From: Aquila chrysaetos chrysaetos
Lineage: Eukaryota; Chordata; Aves; Accipitriformes; Accipitridae
Reading direction: 5' to 3'
Length of the DNA: 64,000 bases
Assembly: GCF_900496995.4 (NCBI RefSeq)
Contig: NW_024470394.1
Coordinates: forward strand, 103,982-167,981
Positions 47,040-59,000 of this stretch are shown here, piece after piece. The notes below the pieces were generated by a model that was given only the letters and a program-made list of their open reading frames with translations, did no database searches and was not told the DNA's origin. The first letter of the stretch is position 1; every line of letters starts with the position of its first letter. The translations under genes and the position numbers were made by a program.

Positions 47040-50000
47040 AGAAGGTAAGGGAGCAATGTAGGGTTGGTTTGGGGGTCCCTGGGGTGGTTTTGGGGGTCCC
47101 CAGAGGAGTTTCAGGTCCCAGGGGGGTGGGGTGGGGACCCTAACTTGAGGAGAAGGTGGAAGAGGGGTCACGGGAGGAGTGTGGGGCCGGTTTTGGGGTC
47201 CCCGGGGCAGTTTGGGGGGGGTCACCAGCAGAGGTTAAGAGATGGTTGGGAGGGGTTCTGGGTTGCAAGGGATGGTTTTAGGGTGGCTGTAAGGTGAGGG
47301 GGGCAGTTCTGGGGTGCCAAGAGTGGTTTGGGGCAGTTTTGGGGTCCTGGGGATGCTTCAGGGTTTTTTTTGGGGAGGTTCAAGGATGGTTTGGGGCAGT
47401 TTTGGGGTCCTGAGAACGCTCTGGCATGGTTTTGGGGTCCTGACAGTGGGTCTGAGTGAGTTTTTTGGGTCCTGGGGAGACTTTGGGTTTGTTCCAGGAT
47501 CCCGAGAGTAGTTTTGGGCAGTTTTTTTCGGATGCTTTGAGGTAGTTCTGGGGTCCTGAATGTGATTTAGGGTAGTTTTGGGGTCCTGGAGAGATTTGGG
47601 GTGGTTCTGGAGTCCCAAGAATGGTTTGTGGGTTTTTGTGGATGCCTTGAGGAGGTTCTGTGGTCCCTGAGAATGGTCTGGGGCAATTTTGGGGATCCTG
47701 GGGACACCTTAGCATGGGTTTGGGGGTCCTGAGATTGGTTAGAAGCAGTTTGGGGGTCTTGGGGAGACTTTGGGGTTGTTCTGGGATCCCAAGAGAGGAT
47801 TGGGGCAGTTTTGGAAATGCTTTGATGTGATTCTGGGGTCCTGAGTGTAATTCAGGGTAGAGTTTTGGGGTCCTGGGGGACCTTTTGGAGTGGTTTTGGG
47901 GTTCCAAGGATGGTTTGGGGCAGTTTTTGGGGTCCTCAGGAGACTTTGGGGGGGGATGTTGGCATCCCGAGGAGTGGTTTGGGGCAGTTCTGGTATCCTG
48001 GGCATGCTTTTTTTGGTGGGTTCAAAGAATGGTTTGGGAAAGTTTTGGCATTGAGAAAACTTTATTGTGGTTCTGGGGTCCTGAGAGTGGTTTGGGGCAG
48101 TTTTCTAAGGGTAGCTCTGGGGACGCTTTGGTGTGGTTTGGGGATCCCAAGTGTGCTTTAGGGTAGTTTTGGGGTCCTAGGGAGACTTTGGGATGGTTTT
48201 GGTGTACCAACAGTTGTTTGGGCCAGTTTTAGGGTCCTGGAAACACACTAGGGTGGTTTGGGGATCCCAAGGATGGTTTGGGGCAGTTTGGGTGACGCTC
48301 TGAGGTGGGTCTGGGGTCCTGAGAGTGGTTTGGGGAAGTTCTGGGGTCATGGGGGACGCTTTGACCTGGGTTTGGGGTCCTGAGATTGGTTTAGAGGAAC
48401 TTTTGGGGTCCTAGGGAGACTTTGGGGTTGCTCTGGCATCATGAGAGTAATTTAGACTACTTCTGGGGTCCTAGACAATGCTTTGGGGTGGTTTTGGTGT
48501 CCCAAGGGTGGTCTGGGGCCAGTTTTAGGGTCCTGGAAACACTTTGGGATCCCAAGGACTGTTTGGCACAATTTTGGGGATGCTCTGAGGTGCGTCTGGG
48601 GTCCCGAGAGTGGTTCGGCACAGTTTTGGTGTCCTAGGGACGCTTTAGGGGTTTTTTTAGGTTTCCAAGGATGGTTTGGGGCAGTTTTGGGGTCCTGAGG
48701 ACGCTTTGGAGTGGTTTTGGGATCCCAAGGATGGTTTGGGGCAGTTTTGGGGATGCTTTCAGAGGGTTCTGTGATCCTGACAGCAGTTTAGGTGGTTTTG
48801 GGGTCCTGAGGAGACTTTGGGCTGGTTTTGGTGTCCCAAGGGTCGTTTGGGCCCGTTTTAGGGTCCTGGAAACACTTTGGGATCCTAAGGACTGTTTGGC
48901 ACAATTTTGGGGATACTCTGAGGTGGGGTCTGGGGTCCCGAGAGTAATTTGGCACAGTTTTGGTATCCTAGGGACGCTTTAGAGGTTTTTTAGGGTTCCA
49001 AGGATCGCTGGGGGCAGTTTTGGGGTCCTGAGGACACTTTGGAGTGGTTTTGGGATCCCAAGGATGGTTTGGGACAGTTTTGGGGTTGCTTTCAGATGGT
49101 TCTGGGGTCCCAGGAGTGATTTAGGGCAGTTTTGGGGTCCTGGCTATGCTCTGGTTTGGTTTGAGGCAGTTCAGATGCCCTGGGGACACTTCAGGCATTT
49201 TGGGGGAGTTCCAAGGATGGTTTGGGGCAGTTTTGGAGTCCTGGGGTGACTTTGGAGTGCTTTTAGGGTCCCAAGGATGGTTTGGGGCAATTTTGGGGAT
49301 GCCTTCAGAGGGTTCTGTGATCCTGACAGCAGTTTAGGTGGTTTTGGGGTCCTGAGGAGACTTTGGGCTGGTTTTGGTGTCCCAAGGGTCGTTTGGGCCC
49401 GTTTTAGGGTCCTGGAAACACTTTGGGATCCCAAGGACAGTTTGGCACAATTTTGGGGATGCTTTGAGGTGCGTCTGGGGTCCCGAGAGTGGCTCGGCAC
49501 AGTTTTGGTGTCCTAGGGACGCTTTGGGGGTTTTTTAGGGTTCCACGGATGGTCTGGGGCAGTTTTGGGTACTCAGGGGAACTTTGGAGTGGTTTTATGG
49601 TCCCAAGGATGGTTTGGGAGAGTTTTGGGGATGCTTTCAGAGGGTTCTGGGGTTCCAAGAGCGATTTAGGGCACTTTTGGGGTCCTGGGCAAACTCTGGG
49701 GTGGTTTTGGGGTCCTGAGAGTGGTTTGAGGCAGTTTTGGGTAACGGGGGGAACTTTGGAGTGCTTTTAGGGTTCCAAGGATGGTTCGGGGCAATTTTGG
49801 GGATGCCTTCAGAGGGTTCTGTGATCCTGACAGCAGTTTTAGGGTAGTTTTGGGGTCCTGGGAGAACTTTGGGCTGGTTTTGGCATCCAGAGAGTGCTTT
49901 GAGGCAGTTTCTGGATCCTCAGGAGACTCTGGGGTGTTTTGGGGTTCCAAAAGTGGTTAAGGGCAGTTTTGGGGACCTGGGGACATTTTGCTGTGGTTCT

Positions 50001-53000
50001 AGGGTCCTGAGTGTAATTTTGGTGTGGTTTTGGGGTCCTGGGCAAGCTTTGGGGTTGATTTGGTGTCCCAGGGGTGGTCTGGGCCAGTTTAGGGTCCTGG
50101 AAACACTTTGGGGTTGATCTGGGGATCCCAAGGACAGGTTAGCGCAATTTTGGGGATGCTCTGAATGGGTCTGGGGTCCCGAGGGTGGTTTGGCACAGTT
50201 TTGGTGTCCTAGGGATGCTTTAGGGGTTTTTTTTGGGGGGGGGGGGGGGGGGGGTTCCAAGGGTATTTTGCGGAAGTTTTGGGGTCCTGAGGATGCTTTG
50301 CGGTGGTTTGGCGATCCCAAGGATGATTTGGGGCAGTTTTGGGGATGCTTTCAGATGGTTCTGGGGTCCTGAGCGCAGTTTAGGGGTCCTGGCTATGCTC
50401 TGGTTTGGTGTGGGGCAGTTCTGATGCCCTGGGGACACTTCAGGCATTTCTGGGGAGTTGCAAGGATGGTTTGGGGCAGTTTTGGGGATGCTTTCAGAGG
50501 GTTCTGTGATCCTGACAGCAGTTTAGGTGGTTTGGGGTCCTGAGGAGACTTTGGGCTGGTTTTGGTGTCCCAAGGGTCGTTTGGGCCCGTTTTAAGGGTC
50601 CTGGAAACACTTTGGGATCCCAAGGACAGTTTGGGCACAATTTTGGGGATGCTTTGAGGTGCGTCAGGGGTCCCGAGAGTGGCTCGGCACAGTTTTGGTG
50701 TCCTAGGGACGCTTTAGGGGTTTTTTAGGGTTCCAAGGATGGTTGGGGCAGTTTTGGGTACTCAGGGGAACTTTGGAGTGCTTTTAATGGTCCAGGATGT
50801 TTGGGAGAGTTTTGGGGATGCCTTTCAGATGGTTCTGGGGTTCCAAGAGCGATTTAGGGGCACTTTTGGGGTCCTGGGCAAACTCTGGGGTGGTTTTGGG
50901 GTCCTGAGAGTGGTTTGAGGCAGTTTTGGGTACTGGGGGGGACCTTTGGAGTGCTTTTAGGATCCCAAGGATGGTTCGGGGCAATTTTGGGGATGCCTTC
51001 AGAGGGTTCTGTGATCCTGACAGCAGTTTAGGGTAGTTTTGGGGTCCTGAGGAGACTTTGGGCTGGTTTTGGCATCCAGAGAGTGCTTTGAGGCAGTTTC
51101 TGGATCCTCAGGAGACTCTGGGGGTGTTTTGGGGTTTCCAAAAGTGGTTAAGGGCAGTTTTGGGACCTGGGGACATTTTGCTGTGGTTCTAGGGTCCTGA
51201 GTGTAATTTTGGTGTGGTTTTGGGGGTCCTGGGCAAGCTTTGGGGTCGATTTGGTGTCCCAGGGGTGGTCTGGGCCAGTTTAGGGTCCTGGAAACACTTT
51301 GGGTTGATCTGGGGATCCCAAGGACAGGTTAGCGCATGTTGGGGATGCTCTGAATTGGGTCTGGGGTCCCGAGGGTGGTTTGGCACAGTTTTTGGTGTCC
51401 TAGGGATGCTTTAGTAGGGTTTTTGGGGGGGGGTTTCAAGGGTATTTTGCGGAAGTTTTGGGGTCCTGAGGATGCTTTGCGGTGGTTTTGGCGATCCCAA
51501 GGATGATTTGGGGCAGTTTTGGGGATGCTTTCAGATGGTTCTGGGGTCCTGAGCGCAGTTTAGGGGTCCTGGCTATGCTCTGGTTTGGTGTGGGGCAGTT
51601 CTGATGCCCTGGGGACACTTCAGGCATTTCTGGGGAGTTGCAAGGATGGGTTTGGGGCAGTTTTGGGGATGCTTTCAGAGGGTTCTGTGATCCTGACAGC
51701 AGTTTAGGTGGTTTTGGGGTCCTGAGGAGACTTGGGGCTGGTTTTGGTGTCCCAAGGGTCGTTTGGGCCCGTTTTAGGGTCCTGGAAACACTTTGGGATC
51801 CCAAGGACAGTTTGGCACAATTTTGGGGATGCTTTGAGGTGCGTCAGGGGTCCCGAGAGTGGCTCGGCACAGTTTTGGTGTCCTAGGGACGCTTTAGGGG
51901 TTTTTTAGTTTTCCAAGGATGGTCTGGGGCAGTTTTGGGTACTCAGGGGAACTTTGGAGTGCTTTTATGGTCCCAAGGATGGTTTGGGAGAGTTTTGGGG
52001 ATGCTTTCAGAGGGTTCTGGGGTTCCAAGAGCGATTTAGGGCACTTTTGGTGTCCTGGGCAAACTCTGGGGTGGTTTTGGGGTCCTGAGAGTGGTTTGAG
52101 GCAGTTTTGGGTACTGGGGGGAACTTTGGAGTGCTTTTAGGATCCCAAGGATGGTTCGGGGCAATTTTGGGGATGCCTTCAGAGGGTTCTGTGATCCTGA
52201 CAGCAGTTTAGGGTAGTTTTGGGGTCCTGAGGAGACTTTGGGCTGGTTTTGGCATCCAGAGAGTGCTTTGAGGCAGTTTCTGGATCCTCAGGAGACTCTG
52301 GGGTGTTTTGGGGTTCCAAAAGTGGTTAAGGGCAGTTTTGGGGACCTGGGGACATTTTGCTGTGGTTCTAGGGTCCTGAGTGTAATTTTGGTGTGGTTTT
52401 GGGGTCCTGGGCAAGCTTTGGGGTCGATTTGGTGTCCCCAGGGGTGGTCTGGGCCAGTTTTAGGGTCCTGGAAACACTTTGGGTTGATCTGGGGATCCCA
52501 AGGACAGGTTAGCGCAATTTTGGGGATGCTCTGAATTGGGTCTGGGGTCCCGAGGGTGGTTTGGCACAGTTTTGGTGTCCTAGGGATGCTTTAGGGGTTT
52601 TTGGGGGGGGGGTTCCCAAGGGTGTTTTGGGGAAGTTTTGGGGTCCTGAGGATGCTTTGCGGTGGTTTGGCGATCCCAAGGATGATTTGGGGCAGTTTTG
52701 GGGATGCTTTTAGATGGTTCTGGGGTCCTGAGCGCAGTTTAGGGGTCCTGGCTATGCTCTGGTTTGGTGTGGGGCAGTTCTGATGCCCTGGGGACACTTC
52801 AGGCATTTCTGGGGAGTTGCAAGGATGGTTTGGGACAGTTTTGGGGATGCTTTCAGAGGGTTCTGTGATCCTGACAGCAGTTTAGGTGGTTGTGGGGTCC
52901 TGAGGAGACTTTGGGCTGGTTTTGGTGTCCCAAGGGTCGTTTGGGCCCGTTTTAGGGTCCTGGAAACACTTTGGGATCCCAAGGACAGTTTGGCACAATT

Positions 53001-56000
53001 TTGGGGATGCTTTGAGGTGCGTCTGGGGTCCCGAGCGTGGTTTAGCACAGTTTTGGTATCCTAGGGACGCTTTAGGGGTTTTTTAGGGTTCCAAGGATGG
53101 TTGGGGGCAGTTTTGGGGTCCTGAGGACGCTTTGGAGTGGTTTTGGGATCCCAAGGATGGTTTGGGACAGTTTTGGGGATGCTTTCAAATGGTTCTGTGA
53201 TCCTGACAGCAGTTTAGGTGGTTGTGGGGTCCTGAGGAGACTTTGGGCTGGTTTTGGTGTCCCAAGGGTCGTTTGGGCCCGTTTTAGGGTCCTGGAAACA
53301 CTTTGGGATCCCAAGGACAGTTTGGCACAATTTTGGGGATGCTTTGAGGTGCGTCTGGGGTCCCGAGCGTGGTTTAGCACAGTTTTGGTATCCTAGGGAC
53401 GCTTTAGGGGTTTTTTAGGTTTCCAAGGATGGTTTGGGGCAGTTTTGGGGTCCTGAGGACGCTTTGGAGTGGTTTTGGGATCCCAAGGATGGTTTGGGAC
53501 AGTTTTGGGGATGCTTTCAGATGGTTCTGGGGTCCCATGAGTGATTTAGGGCAGTTTTGGGGTCCTGGCTATGCTCTGGTTTGGTTTGGGGCAGTTCGTA
53601 TGCCCTGGGGACACTTCAGGCATTTTGGGGGAGTTCCAAGGATGGTTTGGGGCAGTTTTGGGGTCCTGAGGACGCTTTGGAGTGGTTTTGGGGTCCCAAG
53701 GATGGTTTGGGACAGTTTTGGGGATGCTTTCAAATGGTTCTGTGATCCTGACAGCAGTTTAGGTGGTTGTGGGGTCCTGAGGAGACTTTGGGCTGGTTTT
53801 GGTGTCCCAAGGGTCGTTTGGGCCCGTTTTAGGGTCCTGGAAACACTTTGGGATCCCAAGGACAGTTTGGCACAATTTTGGGGATGCTTTGAGGTGGGTC
53901 TGGGGTCCTGAGAGTGGCTCGGCACAGTTTTGGTGTCCTAGGGACGCTTTAGGGGTTTTTTAGGGTTCCAAGGATGGTTTGGGCAGTTTTGGGGTTCCTG
54001 AGGACGCTTTGGAGTGGTTTTGGGATCCCAAGGATGGTTTGGGACAGTTTTGGGGGATGCTTTCAAATGGTTCTGTGATCCTGACAGCAGTTTAGGTGGT
54101 TGTGGGGTCCTGAGGAGACTTTGGGCTGGTTTTGGTGTCCCAAGGGTCGTTTGGGCCCGTTTTAGGGTCCTGGAAACACTTTGGGATCCCAAGGACAGTT
54201 TGGCACAATTTTGGGGATGCTTTGAGGTGCGTCTGGGGTCCCGAGAGTGGCTCGGCACAGTTTTGGTGTCCTAGGGACGCTTTAGGGGTTTTTTAGGGTT
54301 CCAAGGATGGTTTGGGGCAGTTTTGGGGTCCTGAGGACGCTTTGGAGTGGTTTTGGGATCCCAAGGATGGTTTGGGACAGTTTTGGGGATGCTTTCAAAT
54401 GGTTCTGTGATCCTGACAGCAGTTTAGGGTAGTTTTGGGGTCCTGGGGAGACTTTGGGCTGGTTTTGGCATCCAGAGAGTGCTTTGAGGCAGTTTCTGGA
54501 TCCTCAGGAGACTCTGGGGTGTTTTGGGGTTCCAAAAGTGGTTAAGGGCAGTTTTGGGGACCTGGGGACATTTTGCTGTGGTTCTAGGGTCCTGAGTGTA
54601 ATTTTGGTGTGGTTTTGGGGTCCTGGGCAAGCTTTGGGGTCGATTTGGTGTCCCAGGGGTGGTCTGGGCCAGTTTTAGGGTCCTGGAAACACTTTGGGTT
54701 GATCTGGGGATCCCAAGGACAGGTTAGCGCAATTTTGGGGATGCTCTGAATTGGGTCTGGGGTCCCGAGGGTGGTTTGGCACAGTTTTGGTGTCCTAGGG
54801 ATGCTTTAGGGGTTTTTGGGGGGGGGGTTCCAAGGGTATTTTGCGGAAGTTTTGGGGTCCTGAGAATGCTTTGCGGTGGTTTGGCGATCCCAAGGATGAT
54901 TTGGGGCAGTTTTGGGGATGCTTTCAGATGGTTCTGGGGTCCTGAGCGCAGTTTAGGGGTCCTGGCTATGCTCTGGTTTGGTGTGGGGCAGTTCTGATGC
55001 CCTGGGGACACTTCAGGCATTTCTGGGGAGTTGCAAGGATGGTTTGGGACAGTTTTGGGGATGCTTTCAGAGGGTTCTGTGATCCTGACAGCAGTTTAGG
55101 TGGTTGTGGGGTCCTGAGGAGACTTTGGGCTGGTTTGGTGTCCCAAGGGTCGTTTGGGCCCGTTTTAGGGTCCTGGAAACACTTTGGGATCCCAAGGACA
55201 GTTTTGGCACAATTTTGGGGATGCTTTGAGGTGCGTCTGGGGTCCCGAGCGTGGTTTAGCACAGTTTGGTATCCTAGGGACGCTTTAGAGGGTTTTTTTA
55301 GGTTTCCAAGGATGGTTTGGGGGCAGTAGTTTTGGGGTCCTGAGGACGCTTTGGAGTGGTTTTGGGATCCCAAGGATGGTTTGGGACAGTTTTGGGGATG
55401 CTTTCAGATGGTTCTGTGATCCTGACAGCAGTTTAGGTGGTTTTGGGGTCCTGAGGAGACTTTGGGCTGGTTTTGGTGTCCCAAGGGTCGTTTGGGCCCG
55501 TTTTAGGGTCCTGGAAACACTTTGGGATCCCAAGGACAGTTTGGCACAATTTTGGGGATGCTTTGAGGTGGGGTCTGGGGTCCCCAAGAGTGGCTCGGCA
55601 CAGTTTGGTGTCCTAGGGACGCTTTAGGGGTTTTTTAGGTTTCCAAGGATGGTCTGGGGCAGTTTTGGGTACTCAGGGGAACTTTGGAGTGCTTTTATGG
55701 TCCCAAGGATGGTTTGGGAGAGTTTTGGGGATGCTTTCAGATGGTTCTGGGGTTCCAAGAGCGATTTAGGGCACCTTTGGGGTCCTGGGCAAACTCTGGG
55801 GTGGTTTTGGGGTCCTGAGAGTGGTTTGAGGCAGTTTTGGGTAACGGGGGGAACTTTGGAGTGCTTTTAGGGTTCCAAGGATGGTTCGGGGCAATTTGGG
55901 GATGCCTTCAGAGGGTTCTGTGATCCTGACAGCAGTTTAGGGTAGTTTTGGGGTCCTGGGAGACTTTGGGCTGGTTTTGGCATCCAGAGAGTGCTTTGAG

Positions 56001-59000
56001 GCAGTTTCTGGATCTCAGGAGACTCTGGGGTGTTTTGGGGTTCCAAAAGTGGCTTAAGGGCATGTTTTGGTGGACCGGGGACATTTTGCTGTGGTTCTAG
56101 GGTCCTGAGTGTAATTTGGTGTGGTTTTGGGGTCCTGGGCAAGCTTTGGGGTCGATTTGGTGTCCCAGGGGTGGTCTGGGCCAGTTTTAGGGTCCTGGAA
56201 ACACTTTGGGTTGATCTGGGGATCCCAAGGACAGGTTAGCGCAATTTTGGGGGATGCTCTGAATTGGGTCTGGGGTCCCGAGGGTGGGTTTGGCACAGTT
56301 TTGGTGTCCTAGGGATGCTTTAGGGGTTTTTTTTGGGGGGGGGGGGTGTCCAAGGGTATTTTGCGGAAGTTTTGGGGTCCTGAGGATGCTTTGCGGTGGT
56401 TTGGCGATCCCAAGGATGATTTGGGGCAGTTTTTGGGGAGCTTTTCAGATGGTTCTGGGGTCCTGAGCGCAGTTTAGGGGTCCTGGCTATGCTCTGGTTT
56501 GGTGTGGGGCAGTTTCTGATGCCCTGGGGACACTTCAGGCATTTCTGGGGAGTTGCAAGGATGGTTTGGGAGCAGTTTTGGGGATGCTTTCAGAGGGTTC
56601 TGTGATCCTGACAGCAGTTTAGGTGGTTTTGGGGTCCTGAGGAGACTTTGGGCTGGTTTTGGTGTCCCAAGGGTCGTTTGGGCCCGTTTTAGGGTCCTGG
56701 AAACACTTTGGGATCCCAAGGACAGTTTGGCACAATTTTGGGGATGCTTTGAGGTGCGTCAGGGGTCCCGAGAGTGGCTCGGCACAGTTTTGGTGTCCTA
56801 GGGACGCTTTAGGGGTTTTTTAGGGTTCCAAGGATGGTTTGGGGCAGTTTTGGGTACTCAGGGGAACTTTGGCGTGCTTTTATGGTCCCAAGGATGGTTT
56901 GGGAGAGTTTTGGGGGATGCTTTCAGATGGTTCTGGTGTTCCAAGAGCGATTTAGGGCACTTTTGGTGTCCTGGGCAACTCTGGGGTGGTTTTGGGGGTC
57001 CTGAAGTGGTTTGAGGCAGTTTTGGGTACTGGGGGGAACTTTGGAGTGCCTTTTAGGATCCCAAGGATGGTTCGGGGGCAATTTTGGGGATGCCTTCAGA
57101 GGGTTGTGTGATCCTGACAGCAGTTTAGGGGGTTGTGGGGTCCTGAGGAGACTTTGGGCTGGTTTGGTGTCCCAAGGGTCGTTTGGTGCCCGTTTTAGGG
57201 TCCTGGAAACACTTTGGGATCCCAAGGACAGTTTGGCACAATTTTGGGGATGCTTTGAGGTGCGTCTGGGGTTCCCGAGCGTGGGTTAGCACAGGTTTTG
57301 GTATCCTAGGGACGCTTTAAGGGGGTTTTTTAGGGTTCCAAGGATGGTTGGGGGGCAGTTTTGGGGGTCCTGAGGACGCGTTGGAAGTGGTGTTTGGGGA
57401 TCCCAAGGATGGTTTGGGACAGGTTTTGGGGGATGCTTTCAAATGGTTCTGTGATCCTGACAGCAGTTTAGGTGGTTGTGGGGTCCTGAGGAGACTTGGG
57501 CTGGTTTTGGTGTCCCAAGGGGTCGTTTGGGCCGTTTTAGGGTCCTGGAAAACACTTTGGGATCCCAAGGACAGTTTTGGCACAATTTGGGGATGCTTTG
57601 AGGTGCGTCTGGGTGTCCCGAGCGTGGTTTAGCACCGTTTTGGTATCCTAGGGACGCTTTAGGGTGTTTTTAGGGTTCCAAGGATGGTTTGGGGCAGTTT
57701 TGGGGTCCTGAGGACGCTTTGGAGTGGTTTGGGATCCCAAGGATGGTTTGGGACAGTTTTGGGGGATGCTTTCAGATGGTTTCTGGGGTCCCATGAGTGA
57801 TTTAGGGGCAGTTTTGGGGTCCTGGCTATGCTCTCGTTTGGTTTGGGGCAGTTCGTGATGCCCTGGGGACACTTCAGTCATTTTGGGGGGAGTTCCAAGG
57901 ATGGTTTGGGGGCAGTTTTGGGGTCCTGAGGACGCTTTGGAGTGGTTTTGGGGATCCCAAGGATGGTTTGGGACAGTTTTGGGGATGCTTTCAAATGGTT
58001 CTGTGATCCTGAACAGCAGTTATAGGTGGTTGTGGGGTCCTGAGGAGACATTTGGGCTGGTTTTGGTGTCCCAAGGGTCGTTTGGCCCGTTTAGGGTCCT
58101 GGAAACACTTTGGGATCCCAAGGACAGTTTGGCACAATTTTGGGGATGCTTTGAGGTGGGTCTGGTGTCCTGAGAGTGGCTCGGCACAGTTTTGGTGTCC
58201 TAGGGACGCTTTAGGGGTTTTTTAGGGTTCCAAGGATGGTTTGGGGCAGTTTTGGGTACTCAGGGGAACTTTGGAGTGCTTTTATGGTCCCAAGGATGGT
58301 TTGGGAGAGTTTGGGGATGCTTTCAGAGGGTTCTGGGGTTCCAAGAGCGATTTAGGGCACTTTTGGTGTCCTGGGCAAACTCTGGGGTGGTTTTGGGGTC
58401 CTGAGAGTGGTTTGAGGCAGTTTTGGGTACTGGGGGGAACTTTGGAGTGCTTTTAGGATCCCAAGGATGGTTCGGGGCAATTTTTGGTGGGATGCCTTTC
58501 AGAGGTTCTGTGATCCTGAACAGCAGTTTAGGGTAGTTTGGGTCCTAAGGAGACTTTGGGCTGGTTTTGGTGCATCCAGAGAGTGCTTTGAGGCAGTTTG
58601 GATCCTCAGGAGACTCTGGGGTGTTTTGGGGTTCCAAAAGTGGTTAAGGGCTAGTTTTGAGGGGACCTGGGACATTTTGCTGTGGTTCTAGGGTCCTGAG
58701 TGTAATTTTGGTGTTGTTTTGGGGTCGTGGGCAAGCTTTGGGGTCGATTTGGTGTCCCAGGGGTGGTCTGGGCCAGGTTGTTAGGGTCCTGGAAACCTTT
58801 GGGTTGACTCAGGGGGATCCCCAAGGACAGGTTAGCGCAATTTTGGGTGATGCTCTGAATTGGGTCTGGGGTCCGAGGGTGGTTTGGCACAGTTTTGGTG
58901 TCCTAGGGATGCTTTAGGGGTTTTTGGGGGGGTTCCAAGGGTGTTTTGGGGAAGTTTTGGGGTCCTGAGGATGCTTTGGCGGTGGTTGTGGGCGATCCCA

